This document shows positions 22,039 to 36,000 of a DNA stretch of 64,000 nt, piece after piece. Origin of the DNA: Tieghemostelium lacteum (lineage: Eukaryota > Evosea > Eumycetozoa > Dictyosteliales > Raperosteliaceae). The notes below the pieces were generated by a model. The model worked only from the letters and a program-made list of their open reading frames with translations, was not told the origin of the DNA and did no database searches. The stretch covers positions 186,001 through 250,000 of the forward strand of contig LODT01000025.1 of the NCBI GenBank assembly GCA_001606155.1, read 5' to 3'. Position 1 is the first letter of the stretch. Every line of letters begins with the position of its first letter. A program made the position numbers and the translations under genes.

Positions 22039-23286
22039 ATGAAATATTCTAAATCATTTATATTTTTAATTTTTTTAATTGGAATAATAACATTGATTAA
22101 TGCAGAGAGAAGCACAAATTTAAAATGTAATAGTAACAATCCATGTCCTCGTGGATTCTATTGTAACCGTTATAGTGATGGTTCAAGTTATTGTAGAGCT
22201 GATATACCAAATTGTGATCTCCAATGTAAAGAAGGTTTCCATTGTGATTTCTTACCTCCATCCTTCCAATATCAATTCTGTCAAGCTAATGTATTTGTTT
22301 CATGTGCTGATGTCATTTGTCCATCAAATCACTACTGTAAATATGTAAATGGTAATGCATTTTGTCTATGTGATAATGATAAGTATCTACCAACTCCAAC
22401 TCCAACTGAAGGTTCTTCTGATGAGCCAACTCCAACTCCAACCCCAACCCCAACTCCAACCCCAACCCCAACTCGAACTCCACCTCCAACTCCAACTAAT
22501 GGTCCAACTCCACCTCCAACTCCAACTAATGGTCCAAACCCACCTGTAATTCCAACTGTAACTCCAACTGTAAATCAAGATGAATGGCGATGTGATGGTA
22601 CATTATATTTAACTCAAAGAAATGGATTAACAGGAACTACACTTCTTGCAGTTAATCCAGATACCTTTGAAGCTACTACATTGTTTTCAACTAATAGATA
22701 CGGATATGATGCATTAACTTTTAACGCCAACGATGGATACCTCTATGCAATTAGTAATTTTAATCTCATGGGTGACCCACCTGTAGTTATTAGAATTAAA
22801 TCTGATTTTACTATTGAAGAAATAGCTCAACCACCTGAATTGGACGGATACGAATGGATTATCAGTGCTTTCCTTCGAGACGGTGTTACAATGGTTATTG
22901 GTGACTATGGTCTAACATGGATGACATTTGATCTTCCATCAGGTACCATCACAAGTCAAAATACATCACCATTCCATAACCCAACAGGTTGGGCTCTAAA
23001 TCCAAACAATGGTTTTATCTATGGTTACAATATCTTTAATAAGGGTACTACCATTCTTGATGTTGAAAATAACATTTTTATGACAGATGGTGTTGAACTG
23101 CCTGTCGAAGAAGGACCAAACGCTAATATCTTCCGTCTTGATGGTTCAGGTCTTTTGTTAACTAAAGATGCTCTACCATCAAACTATGAATCATTTTATG
23201 AATATGATGCTGCCCATTCTCAAGTTACATTTATTGCCAATGTTGCTCCAATGAATTTCTGGGATATGGCTGCATGTCCAATTTAA
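22039..23286 (+). CDS. Secreted Cys-rich / Pro-Thr-rich protein with propeller-like C-terminal domain
   Basis: Single exon, 415 residues, no membrane anchor. A signal peptide (MKYSKSFIFLIFLIGIITLI) is followed by three follistatin-like Cys modules (about 28-115: CNSNNPCPRGFYC, CDLQCKEGFHC, CADVICPSNHYC), the type used in dictyostelid spore-coat and sheath proteins. A P-T-P-T stalk (about 119-180) leads to a roughly 220-residue domain with repeated short strands (DGTLYLTQRNG, YGYDALTFNANDGYLYAI, GWALNPNNGFIYGYN), which suggests a beta-propeller like those in other secreted dictyostelid proteins. Likely an extracellular matrix or coat component. The specific role is not known to me. Confidence 0.8.
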   Translation: MKYSKSFIFLIFLIGIITLINAERSTNLKCNSNNPCPRGFYCNRYSDGSSYCRADIPNCDLQCKEGFHCDFLPPSFQYQFCQANVFVSCADVICPSNHYCKYVNGNAFCLCDNDKYLPTPTPTEGSSDEPTPTPTPTPTPTPTPTRTPPPTPTNGPTPPPTPTNGPNPPVIPTVTPTVNQDEWRCDGTLYLTQRNGLTGTTLLAVNPDTFEATTLFSTNRYGYDALTFNANDGYLYAISNFNLMGDPPVVIRIKSDFTIEEIAQPPELDGYEWIISAFLRDGVTMVIGDYGLTWMTFDLPSGTITSQNTSPFHNPTGWALNPNNGFIYGYNIFNKGTTILDVENNIFMTDGVELPVEEGPNANIFRLDGSGLLLTKDALPSNYESFYEYDAAHSQVTFIANVAPMNFWDMAACPI

Positions 23287-23602
23287 ACTTTACCTTACAC
23301 ACAAAATTCTTACATAAAATAAATTTTTACATTAAATAATATCTGATATAAGAATTAATTCTTTGTATATCTACATGATAGAGATATGGGAAATTGAACT
23401 TTCACGAAAATGATAAAATATCGTTCAGAAAATTAAATATTTCTTAAAAGATGACACGTTTTAAAATAAAATCATAAATATCTGGGTCCTAACTCATAAA
23501 AATTAAAAAAAATTAAGACTTAGAACACCATCTTATTTTAAAGAGGTATTCGGTACAAAGATTTTTTTTATTTCACATCATATTTAAAAATCGTTGTCAC
23601 TA
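23287..23602. other. Intergenic spacer
   Basis: A/T-rich, with no frame or repeat worth naming. Confidence 0.55.
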
Positions 23603-26600
23603 ATGAAATATAAAATTTATTCGATTTTTTATTTTATTTTATTATTTTGTGTTTGTAACTCTGCTGTTCCACAAAATCAAAGTAAATATATAACAAAAAA
23701 TAAATGTATAAATAAAATATTAAAATTTTTTTATTTTTAAAGTTAATGCATTAGCCGCATTGTCAACTCAATTAGCATATAGTTGGAATGTAGCTCCTGC
23801 AACCATATGTCAGCAGCAATATTTTAAATGTGATGCAACTGAAAGTTATATAATATCATTAATATTGCTCCCAATTGCAACTCCCACTCCAATGCCTGCT
23901 GATATTTACTCATTAATTGATTTAAGGATATTGTAAATATTCATTTGATGATACCATTAATTTCAAAATTTTTATTAACTTTAATTAATCACTAAATAAT
24001 GTTACTTTTCTAGATCTATAGGTAGTTATATTCAACTATCAACATTATTTTGGTTTAACTTTGGTGTTTTTACAAATCTTGAAACTTTCTATTTTTCATT
24101 CCCAACTCAAGATCTTCCTGGTAATATTGGTTCACTAATTCCACAATCTGTGCAACATTTGTAAATATTAACCTATTTAAAATATTATATAAATACTCTA
24201 ACATTATAAATAGAACTATAGATAAATCAGACTATTTAATGCCAGAGGATCTTTTCACTTTAACCAATTTTTCCTCAGTAAATATAGCCAATCTTAATTC
24301 TTATGATGTAGCTGTTTTCCCTAGTTCCATTAACCAACCATCAACTATAACTAGTTTGTAAGTTTATTTTCAAAATTTAAGATATTTTATTTATTCTAAT
24401 ATTCAAATAACACAGTGTAACTACAAGTTTTGGGTTATTTGATATGGTTGGAACCAATTTTGTTAAAATTGATTATTTGTAGGTATTAAAATAACAGATA
24501 TAGTTTTACATTTTAAAAATCTAACCTTATATTTAGAGAATTAACATTTAATGGTGCAGCTAATCCAATGAATTATGATAAATTCAATACATGGACTCCA
24601 AAACAGTTGTATCTTCAATATAATCCTGTTGTACCACAATCATTTTTTCCAACTTCCGTTTCTTTAATGACTACTCTTACCACTTTAACAATTAGATCCA
24701 ACAATAGACTAATTATTGACCCTACCAAAGATGTAATTGATTTTTCAAATATAGATTTATTGATGGCATTGTATGTATAAGTCATATAAAATTACAAAGT
24801 TGAAAATCTAGAGAATTAATCATAAATAATAGACAAATATATAATTGGGATACTTTACCTGATTTAACATTTCCAGGTTTTAAAATGTCAACAAATCTAA
24901 ATAGACAAACAAATGCAATTATCTATGACTCTGTTGTTGATCCTTCAGTACTTGATATATTTGCTTTTAAAGAATTTTCGTAGGTATTTTATAAAATTTG
25001 AAATCGACAATTATTGATATTAATATTGTAATTTAACAGATTGGAATCACCTACACTCGTTGGAGAAATTCCAGAGGGAGCATATTCAAAAATGAGTACA
25101 TTTTCAATTAGTAATTCACCATCGTTTGCTGGAACAATACCTGATTCATTATGCCAAATTAAAGAGTATTTCTCAATTGTTAATACTTCAATTACATCAC
25201 TACCATCATGCATCTTATGTGAATGGGGTAACCCTTCAATAGAGTATTTGTTTAGAAATAACCCAAATTTATCAACACTAACCAGATCATGTAGTATGTA
25301 CTTTAAATACTAATTTTATTTAAAACTGAGAAAGGATACTAACACTTTACAAACGATTTGATAAATAGCAAATTTTCAAATTTCAAATTATACTAAATTA
25401 ATACCTACTATGGGAGGTGTGGTTGATATCTATGGATTGGATTTAGGATGGAATATTTATAATGTAAATGGAGATCCACTTTTCAGTACTGTATTTATTG
25501 GAAACCAAGTTTTAAGTTTTTATGGACCTACGGGAGTTGGAAAAAATGTAAATTATACTGTTAAATTCCATTATGAAGCCGATCCAGATACACCAGGTCA
25601 TTTATTGACTTTTGATTTCTTTCCACCTTCAATTGACACTTATACAGTAGATAGAGGTGCACTTAAATTAACTGGTACCAATTTTTATGAAACTGGTACT
25701 GAACTGTTTATTGCAGGTCAGAATACTAGTATATTCCATTCATTCTATAATACTATTGATAGTGTTGAAAATGTGATACCTTATACAGCAGACTTGACAT
25801 TTAGTGTTAGAGTTGTTGTAGGTGGTCAGGAAGATTATAAGATTTTTAGAGCTGCTGGTTTTTCACCAGAACTTGATCAACCATTCCCCATGCTTTATAG
25901 TGGTGGTGGTTATGTAGAGTTCACAGGAAGTTATCTCACTTTTGATACTACTATTATGAATCTCACTATCAATGGGATATTGTTCTCTAATATATCAGAG
26001 GCTTCAAGTACTAGATTCCTAATTAAATATTCTCCTATTGCTGCTGGAAATTATACTTTGGATTTTATTTATCTTGACTATCAACTCTACAGTATGATAG
26101 AGGTTTCTAATACACCACCTTGTAAGATTGTACTTACTAATGGTTTTTGTAGAGGATCACAACCAGTATGTTTTAAACCTTTTACTGGACCTGATTGTGG
26201 TAGTGAACCCTCCTATTTAGAGAGAGCTACTTTAAATACCACCAACCCTGATATCATTTCTAAAGTCTACCAAACTACATGGAAAAGTGAAACATCAAGA
26301 TTCTCATTCGCAATATCTACTACATCTATAAAAGAAATTGATCCAGTTGGCACTACTGTTAATACCTATTCTCCATTAACATTCCCTGCTTACCAATACA
26401 CCAACCAAACTGTTTATGACCAATTCAGCTACACTTCCAATGACTTCTCTGGAACTAATACCAAGTTTTTAGATTACCTCATGTGGTCTTACAATTATTT
26501 TACAGTTACCAATAACAATGGTAACCCAACTGAACAAGAACCATCAACTTATAAGTATCAAGTTGGACTTACTCAACACAATTTTACATCTCCTAACAAT

Positions 26601-28001
26601 CAATTAGAAATCAAACATCAGTTCGAAATTAATTTCTTAAGTACCAAAATGGATATATGCTCTCGTGTTGAAACTGATACTCTACTTACCATTGCTGATT
26701 ATGATTATCTCAAGTTGAAAATCAACTATTTGGATCTATATACCAAGATTTATAAGTTAACAACTGCAGGTCTATCTGTATTTCCACTAAACTACACTAC
26801 CACAACAATTTCTCAAACACCACAAAAAATAGTTCAAGAATTGACTATATATGCTAAATCATGGACTGATGCATACTTTGTCTATGATTTTGATGTAACA
26901 GTTCTATATGATAGTGTAAAAGCTCAATATGAAGAGTCACCCACATGTGTATTTACTCCCTCACCAACTCCAACTAAACCATCAGATAAACCATGTCCTG
27001 GTGATCCAATTTGTGGTGGTACTTCTCAAGGTCAATGTGTGAATAGTCATTGCCAATGTATCAGTCCTTGGAGAGGTGTTCAATGTGATTCAAAACCTGA
27101 TATTATTCCTCCTGTAATCCCTGATCCTGAAACACCAACAATCAACTCAACAAAAGATGAAATTGGATTCCATATTTCAATTATTTCACTCAGAGAATTG
27201 AATTTCAATGGAGTTCTTGAAAGAGAACAATATCTCAGCAATTGGACTGTAATTGAAACCAAAACTGAACAAAAACAAACATTCTATTACAAGAATAAGG
27301 TTTTTGGAAACAGTTCAACAAACAACGATACCATTGTATTTGTGACAATTGATTATTTCTATGTTGATACTCAAGTTGAATTCGCAGGTGAAACATCAAC
27401 CAAATCAGCAGGAACTATTAAATACAGTGCCAATGTAACATCTTGGCCATTCTTGAAAAAGACCAATCAACTTCAAATTGTATTTTCATCAAGTGCTCAA
27501 GATAATACTGAATCATCAGATTCATGTACTCTCAAGAATGTTGAATATTCACAAGATCAACAAGACAATGTTGAAGTTGTTTACATTCAAGTAAACGATA
27601 AAACATTCCAAAGTAAATTCATTGATGATGCTATTGTTGATGGAACAATTAGACAAATCAAGAATGTTGAATTACCAAATGTTGTAAATGATAGTAATAC
27701 TCTATCATCCTCACTCATTGGTATACTCACACCATATCATAATGAATATGTTCTCATTGATCCAGATTTCAGTTTATTAATTTCCTATGTTCCACCAAAA
27801 GACAAAGAAGGTTCTATCTGTTCAGAAAAATCCAAAAAGAAATTATCAAATGCTCAAATTGCAGGTATTGTTGTTGGTGGTTTTGTATTTTTGGTTGCAG
27901 TTGTTGCAATCACTGTCTATGCAATCAAATTCAATATGAAAAAGAGAGCTTTAGTCCTATCATTTAATCAAAAATTTCAAGCTGTAAACAATCAAAAATA
28001 A
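23603..28001 (+). CDS. ComC-like LRR / TIG / EGF surface protein, copy A
   Basis: Nine exons: 23603-23681, 23743-23932, 24014-24160, 24214-24357, 24416-24478, 24537-24770, 24812-24979, 25040-25293 and 25369-28001, giving 1303 residues. Every internal junction keeps frame and was checked against the paralogues. There is a signal peptide, then a leucine-repeat-like region (about 27-426) in which most introns split a Leu codon at the end of a repeat. TIG/E-set beta domains follow (about 430-675), then an EGF-like loop (about 677-702), a beta-rich domain, a second EGF-like loop (about 969-998, CGGTSQGQCVNSHCQC), a conserved roughly 230-residue juxtamembrane domain, one transmembrane helix (about 1257-1280) and a tail of about 20 residues. 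The layout is that of Dictyostelium ComC and relatives, developmental cell-communication proteins. Ligand unknown. It alone has an intron at 23933-24013. Confidence 0.8.
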
Positions 28002-28300
28002 ATATATAATTATTTTATCAGCACAAGTACCTTTTTATTTTGTTTCCAGAATAATGAGTTTGATTTTGAAAAATATCTGATAAGTCTAATTGTTAATGGT
28101 GAATTGCGGTTTTCTTATCGTCATTTGTTCATTTTTCAGAAAAAAATTATCTTGAAGATATTTATTTGATTTTTTTTTTTTAATACAAAAGATGATCGAC
28201 CAAACCAATTGAATCGACACCAATGATTGTTAATTATCTTAAAGTCATTTTTTAAAAAATACCTATTATTTTTTTTAAAAATTAATAGTATATACAAATA
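28002..28300. repeat. Tandem-unit spacer A/B
   Basis: The 3' flank of copy A and 5' flank of copy B. Much of it (for example TATTTTATCAGCACAAGTACC and GATGATCGACCAAACC) recurs in order at 32640-33000. The duplicated unit is therefore gene plus spacer. Confidence 0.7.
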
Positions 28301-31300
28301 ATGAAAATTATTATATTCTTATTATTATTACTTTTTAGATGTTCAAACTCATTATATACTGCACAATGTAAGTTATGAATTATTTTTAGATTGATTACAT
28401 TATTGAATATTAATATTTTTCACTCAAATTTATAGATAATGCATTGGTATCAATTAATACAATTTTAAATCAAAATTGGGATTTAACATTGAATACTATA
28501 TGTTCTCAAACTAAATTTCAATGTGATTCAACTGGAGATAATATAAAGAATCTTTATTTAGTAAATCCAATTATCCCTAATAGTTTACCAGTTATTGATA
28601 TTATAGAATTTACAAATTTAGTAGAACTGAGTATTGATATAAATATTGTATTTGGTGCATCATTTTGGGCTGAGATTGGTAGATTTACAATGTTGAAACA
28701 AATTGGAATACAGACATTAACAGAAGATTTACCAACAAATATTGGAGAAATGTTCCCTAGAACACTTAATAGTTTGTATGTATTTTAAAATTTCAATGTA
28801 CAATATATATTTTTATTAATTATTTCTACAGAGTAATTGAGAGATCTCAATTTATATTCCCAGATTCTTTGTTCACAAAATCAAATCTTTCAAATGCGCA
28901 GCTAGCCACATCCAATACTGCAGATTATGATATTTTTCCAATTGAAATTTCAGCTCCATCAACTATTAAAACTTTGTAAGTTACACTAATTACAATTATA
29001 ATCATCTGAGTATTAATATTCTAATTTTAAATTTTAAATAGGCTCATTTCTAATACAGGGTCTTTGAAACTTAAAGGAACCAATTTTACCAATTTAAATT
29101 ATTTGTAAGTTTAAAATATCTCATTTGAATTCAATAATATTTAAAAGTCTAATGAATGAAAATTATAGGAGTTTAACTCATACATTAGCAGGAAATCCAA
29201 TGACATACAATTTATTTGACACTTGGAAATGTGAACAAATTACTATTCAATACTTATCTAATTCGATATTATCCGAATTCCCTTCATCACTCCTTATAAA
29301 CACAGATGTTAAGTTTTTAACTATTAAAGCTGAAGATAAATTGTTATTAGGTTCAACAACAGTTTTAGATTTTTCAGGAGCAATACAATTAACATCTCTG
29401 TAAATATTTAATATAACCATTTTAATTAATATGAGAATTAGGATTAAAACTAATACAATTATTTCTAATAGGGAATTGAGAAATTTTAATATATTACCAC
29501 AGTTAACATATCCTGGTATTATTTTTGCAAATAATAATACTATTCAAAGATCTGGATATATCTATTTCTCATCTATAGATTATACAGTATTAAATATCTT
29601 TTCTTTTGCTATTTTGTATGTATTAGAGAAGTAATACAGTCTGACATATTTCTAATATTTGAATTATCTTTTTATAGAGATTTAATGCAATGCACTTATA
29701 TTAATAATTTACCAATTGGAAATTATTCACAAATGTCTGCTTTTAGTATAATGGATGATGAAACTACCCCATTATTTTCTGGACCAGTTCCTGATGAACT
29801 TTGTAATATTAAATCGTATTTCTCAATGCATTACACAACTGTTACCACTCTACCTCAATGTTTCAGTTGTGAATGGGGTAACCCAGATTTTGATATAAAT
29901 TTCTCGAACAATACATTTTTAAACAAATCCTATTCTTGTCGTATGTATAAACTAGATATATCTAAAAGATTAAGAATATTAACACATTTATAAAAAGCAA
30001 ATTTCCAATTTTTAAACTACTCTAATTTGTTACCCACTAAAGGTGGATTAATTGATATATCAGGTGTAGATTTAGGTTGGAAAATCTATGACCAAAACAA
30101 TGTATTATATACTTACCAAAGAGTAAAGGTTGGTAATGAACTGTTAAGTGTAGAAGTTGATGATGGAACAGGTTTAGGAAAGACTCTTCAAGTTAAATTC
30201 CATGCAATTTCTAATCCAAGTGCACAAGTTTATACATTGAACTATAACTACATGCCACCAACTATTACATCATTTAATGTAGCATCTGACTATCTATATA
30301 TTCAAGGTGATAATTTTTACTATTTAGCATCAAAAGTAAAAGTTTGGGTGGCTGGAAAACCAGTAATGATATTCTCCTCACAATTTGATAATATTGTTTG
30401 TGGACATGGTTCTGTACCTTATAATAATAATCTCACTATTTCAATAACAGTTGATATTGATGGTCAAAGTGATTCCAAGATAATTAGAGCTGATGGATTT
30501 GCTCCACAGTTATTCCAACCATTCCCTAAATTATATAGTTTGGGTGGAACTATTCAATTCACTGGTCAATATCTAACATATGACACGACAATTATGAATC
30601 TCACTATAAATGGTTTATTATTTTCAGATAATATTACCCAAGCTACAGCTGAATCTTATATGATTAAATATTCACCAATTCCAAGAGGCAACTATACATT
30701 GGTTTATAATCTATTAGAGTATCAAGTTACAGGTACTATAGAGGTAACAGATGATCCACCATGTGTAGTGGTTCCTGCAAATGGTTATTGTGATGGTATT
30801 ACACCAGTATGCATAAAACCTTGGACTGGACCTGATTGTGGTAGCATTCCTGCTAATTTAACAAGACCTACACTTCTTGATTCCAACCCATTCTTTAAAT
30901 CCGATTCTCATGAATCGCAATGGAAAGGAGAAAGTTCTTCATTTACCTATTCATACACCACTACTTCATTAACAGAGGTTGACGAATTTGGTAATGTAGT
31001 AAATGGTAATTTCTTCCCATTTCTACAATCAAGACAACCAGATTCAAACCCCCCTGGTAAAATACAATCAACATATGTAAGTGGACCATTACAAGGCTCC
31101 TCGATGTTAATGAATATCTTGTCTTGGTACCTTGATTTTACTGATTCCAGAACTGTTTATGGCCTTCCTGTTATTCAAGTACCTTCTACTTTGGGATACT
31201 TGAATGCAATTATGGCATTCCCATTTACATCACCAACTAATCATTTGGAATTAACTTTTCAATTGGAATTGGAAGTTGTGAATCCTGATATTCCTCTATG

Positions 31301-32639
31301 TTCAAGAGTTGAAATTGCAAGTTTACCTACAACAACTGGTGTGGATTATATAAAGTTGAAAATTAATTATATAGATTACTATTTAAGAATCTATAAAACT
31401 GCAAGTCAAAATGCAAACAATACATTAGTACCTTTGAATTACACAACTAGAACTATTACCCAACAAGCACAAAAGATAGTTCAGGAGGTTACAATATTTA
31501 TCGATCCATGGGTAGACATTTACTATTTCTATGAGTTTGATTTAACAATGTTGTATGATTCTAAATCAGCTGCTCAAGAATCATCTCCAAAATGTTCATT
31601 CACACCAACACCTACAACTAAACCATCAGATAAACCATGTCCTGGTGATCCAGTTTGTGGTGGTACTTCTCAAGGTCAATGTGTGAATAGTCATTGCCAA
31701 TGTATCAGTCCTTGGAGAGGTGTTCAATGTGATTCAAAACCTGATATTATTCCTCCTGTAATCCCTGATCCTGAAACACCAACCATCAACTCAACAAAAG
31801 ATGAAATTGGATTCCATATTTCAATTATTTCACTCAGAGAATTGAATTTCAATGGAGTTCTTGAAAGAGAACAATATCTCAGCAACTGGACTGTAATTGA
31901 AACCAAAACTGAACAAAAACAAACATTCTATTACAAGAATAAGGTTTTTGGAAACAGTTCAACAAACAACGATACCATTGTATTTGTGACAATTGATTAT
32001 TTCTATGTTGATACTCAAGTTGAATTCGCAGGTGAAACATCAACCAAATCAGCAGGAACTATTAAATACAGTGCCAATGTAACATCTTGGCCATTTTTGA
32101 AAAAGACCAATCAACTTCAAATTGTATTCTCATCAAGTGCTCAAGATAACACTGAATCATCAGATTCATGTACTCTCAAGAATGTTGAATATTCACAAGA
32201 TCAACAAGACAATGTTGAAGTTGTTTACATTCAAGTAAACGATAAAACATTCCAAAGTAAATTCATTGATGATGCTATTGTTGATGGAACAATTAGACAA
32301 ATCAAGAATGTTGAATTACCAAATCTTGTAAATGATAGTAATACTCTATCATCCTCACTCATTGGTATACTCACACCATATCATAACGAATATGTTCTCA
32401 TTGATCCAGATTTCAGTTTATTAATTTCCTATGTTCCACCAAAAGAAAAAGAAGGTTCTATTTGTTCAGAAAAACCCAAAAAGAAATTATCAAATGCTCA
32501 AATTGCAGGTATTGTTGTTGGTGGTTTTGTATTTTTGGTTGCAGCTGTTGCAATCACTGTCTATGCAATCAAATTCAATATGAAAAAGAGAGCTTTAGTC
32601 CTATCATTTAATCAAAAATTTCAAGCTGTAAACAATTAA
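28301..32639 (+). CDS. ComC-like LRR / TIG / EGF surface protein, copy B
   Basis: Eight exons: 28301-28367, 28436-28775, 28832-28975, 29042-29104, 29169-29399, 29472-29615, 29678-29940 and 29998-32639, giving 1297 residues. Same layout as copy A: signal peptide (MKIIIFLLLLLFRCSNS), Leu-rich repeats over exons 2-7, TIG-like domains, two EGF-like loops, juxtamembrane domain, transmembrane helix and short tail. Exon 2 corresponds to exons 2 and 3 of copy A. The N-terminal two thirds are very close to copy C, but the last ~40 residues (AITVYAIKFNMKKRALVL) and the 3' flank match copy A. That mosaic is best explained by recombination. Confidence 0.8.
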
Positions 32640-33061
32640 AATAAATATAATTATTTTATCAGCACAAGTACCTTTTATTTTGTTTCCAGAATCATGAGTC
32701 GGTTTGGAAAAAATATCTGGTATGTCTAATTGTGAATTGCGTTGTTTTTCAATGGGAAAATGCATTATCACAATTACAAATTTCAACAAATATCAATAAG
32801 TCGTCATTGACATTAATTAAAAATACAGCAAGATAAAGATTCTAACAGGGAAAATATTAAACTTTTCAAATACCCAAATAATATCCCTTGTTTTTTTTTC
32901 AGAAAAAACAAATATCTTTAAAGATATTTATATGATTTTTTTTTTAATACGAAAGATGATCGACCAAACCCATTTAATCTTCATTGACAATAGTTATTTA
33001 TCTTAAATACATTTTTTTTAAAAAATACTATTTATTTTTTTTATTTTAATAGTATTAAATA
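32640..33061. repeat. Tandem-unit spacer B/C
   Basis: A second copy of the A/B spacer, about 420 bases, including the conserved GATGATCGACCAAACC block at about 32955 and the T-rich run before it. Its 5' part follows copy B's stop codon as the A/B spacer follows copy A's. Confidence 0.7.
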
Positions 33062-36000
33062 ATGAAAATTATTATATTCTTATTATTATTACTTATTACA
33101 TGTTCAAACTCATTATATACTGCACAATGTAAGTTATGAAATATTTTTAGATTGATTACATTATTGAATATTAATATTTTACACTCAAATTTATAGATAA
33201 TGCGTTGGTATCAATAAATACAATTTTAAATCAAGATTGGGATGTAACATTGAATACTATATGTTCTCAAACTAAATTTCAATGTGATTCAACTGGAGAT
33301 AACATACAGAATCTTTATTTAGTAAATCCAATTATCCCTATTAGTTTACCAGTTAATGATATTATAGAATTTACAAATTTAGAAGGACTGGGTATTGATA
33401 CAAATATTGTATTTGGTGCATCATTTTGGGCTGAGATTGGTAGATTTACAATGTTGAAACAAATTGGAATACAGACATTAACAGAAGATTTACCAACAAA
33501 TATTGGAGAAATGTTCCCTAGAACACTTAATAGTTTGTATGTATTTTAAAATTTCAATGTACAATATATATTTTTATTAATTATTTCTACAGAGTAATTG
33601 AGAGATCTCAATTTATATTCCCAGATTCTTTGTTCACAAAATCAAATCTTTCAACTGTATATCTAGCCACATTCAATACTGCAGATTATGATATTTTTCC
33701 AATTGAAATTTCAGCTCCATCAACTATTAAAACTTTGTAAGTTTAAACTAAATACTATTATAATCAACTGAGTTTTAACATTGTAATTTTTAATTTGAAA
33801 TAGGGCCATTACTAATACAGGGTCTTTGAAACTTAAAGGAACCAATTTTACCAATTTAAATTATTTGTAAGTTTAAAATATCTCATTTGAATTCAATAAT
33901 ATTTAAAAGTCTAATGAATGAAAATTATAGGAGTTTAACACATTCATTAGCAGGAAATCCAATGACATACAATTTATTTGACACTTGGAAATGTAGACAA
34001 ATTAATGTTCAATATTCATCTAATTTGATATTATCCGAATTCCCTTCATCACTCCTTATAAACACAGATGTTACTTTTATAACTTTTAGAGCTGAAAATA
34101 GAATGTTATTAGGTTCAACAACAGTTTTAGATTTTTCAGGAGCAATACAATTAACATCTCTGTAAATATTTAATTTAACCATTTTAATATTAATATGAGA
34201 ATTAGGATAATAACTAATACAATTATTTCTAATAGGGAGTTGAGAAATTTTAATATATTACCACAGTTAACATATCCTGGTATTATTTTTGCAAATAATA
34301 CTATAGATAGATTTGGACATATCTATTTATCACCTATAGATTATACAGTTTTAAATATCTTTTCTTTTGCTATGCTGTAAGTATTAGAGAAGTAATACAG
34401 TCTGACATATTTCTAATATTTGAATTATCTTTTTATAGAGATTTAATGCAATGCACTTATATTAATAATTTACCAATTGGAAATTATTCACAAATGTCTG
34501 CTTTTAGTATAATGGATGATGAAACTACCCCATTATTTTCTGGACCAGTTCCTGATGAACTTTGTAATATTAAATCGTATTTCTCAATGCATTATACAAC
34601 TGTTACCACTCTACCTCAATGTTTCAGTTGTGAATGGGGTAACCCAGATTTTGATATAAATTTCTCGAACAATCCATCTTTAATCAAAACCTATTCTTGT
34701 CGTATGTATAAACTAGATATATCTAAAAGATTAAGAATATTAACACATTTATAAAAAGCAAATTTCCAATTTTTAAACTACTCTAATTTGTTACCCACTA
34801 AAGGTGGATTAATTGATATATCAGGTGTAGATTTAGGTTGGAAAATCTATGATCAAAACAATGTATTATATACTTACCAAAGAGTAAAGGTTGGTAATGA
34901 ACTATTAAGTGTAGAAGTTGCTGATGGAACAGGTTTAGGAAAGACTCTTCAAGTTAAATTCCATGCAATTTCTAATCCAAGTGCACAAGTTTATACATTG
35001 AACTATAACTACATGCCACCAACTATTACATCATTTAATGCAGCATCTAACTATCTATATATTCAAGGTGATAATTTTTACTATTTAGCATCAAAAGTAA
35101 AAGTTTGGGTGGCTGGAAAACCATTAGTGATATATTCTCCACAGTTTAATAATATTGTTTGTGGTCCTGATGCTGTACCTTATAATAATAATCTCACCAT
35201 TTCAATAACAGTTGATATTGATGGTCAAAGTGATTCCAAGATAATTAGAGCTGCTGGATTTGCTCCACAGTTATTCCAACCATTCCCTAAATTGTATAGT
35301 GGTGGTGGATTTGTTCAATTCACTGGTCAATATCTAACATATGACACGACAATTATGAATCTCACTATAAATGGTTTATTATTTTCAGATAATATTACCC
35401 AAGCTACAGCTGAATCTTATATGATTAAATATTCACCAATTGCAAGAGGTAACTATACATTGGTTTATAATCTATTAGAGTATCAAGTTACAGGTACTAT
35501 AGAGGTAACAGATGATCCACCATGTGTAGTGGTTCCTGCAAATGGTTATTGTCTTGGTATTACACCAGTATGCATAAAACCTTGGACTGGACCTGATTGT
35601 GGTAGCATTCCTGCTAATTTAACAAGACCTCCAATTCTTGATTCCAACCCATTCTTTAAAACTAATTCTGAAAAATCACAATGGAAAGGAGAAAGTTCTT
35701 CATTTACCTATTCATACACCACTACTTCATTAACAGAGGTTGACGAATTTGGTAATGTAGTAAATGGGAATTTCTTGCCACTTCCACAAACAAGACAACC
35801 AGATCAAAACTCCACTGATAAAATACAATCAGTTTATATAAGTGGGCCATTACATAATACTTCGTCTTTAATTAATATCTTGTCTTGGTACATTGATTAT
35901 TTTGATTCCTATACTAATTTTGGTCAACCTACTATTGAAGTACCTTCTACTTTTGGATACTTGAATGGAATTATGGCATTCCCATTTACATCACCAACTA

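Noticed and set aside
22313-22578. Overlapping Glu/Leu-, Gln/Leu- and Trp/Ser-rich frames
   Set aside because: These are alternate-frame readings of the Pro-Thr stalk repeat of the 22039-23286 gene.
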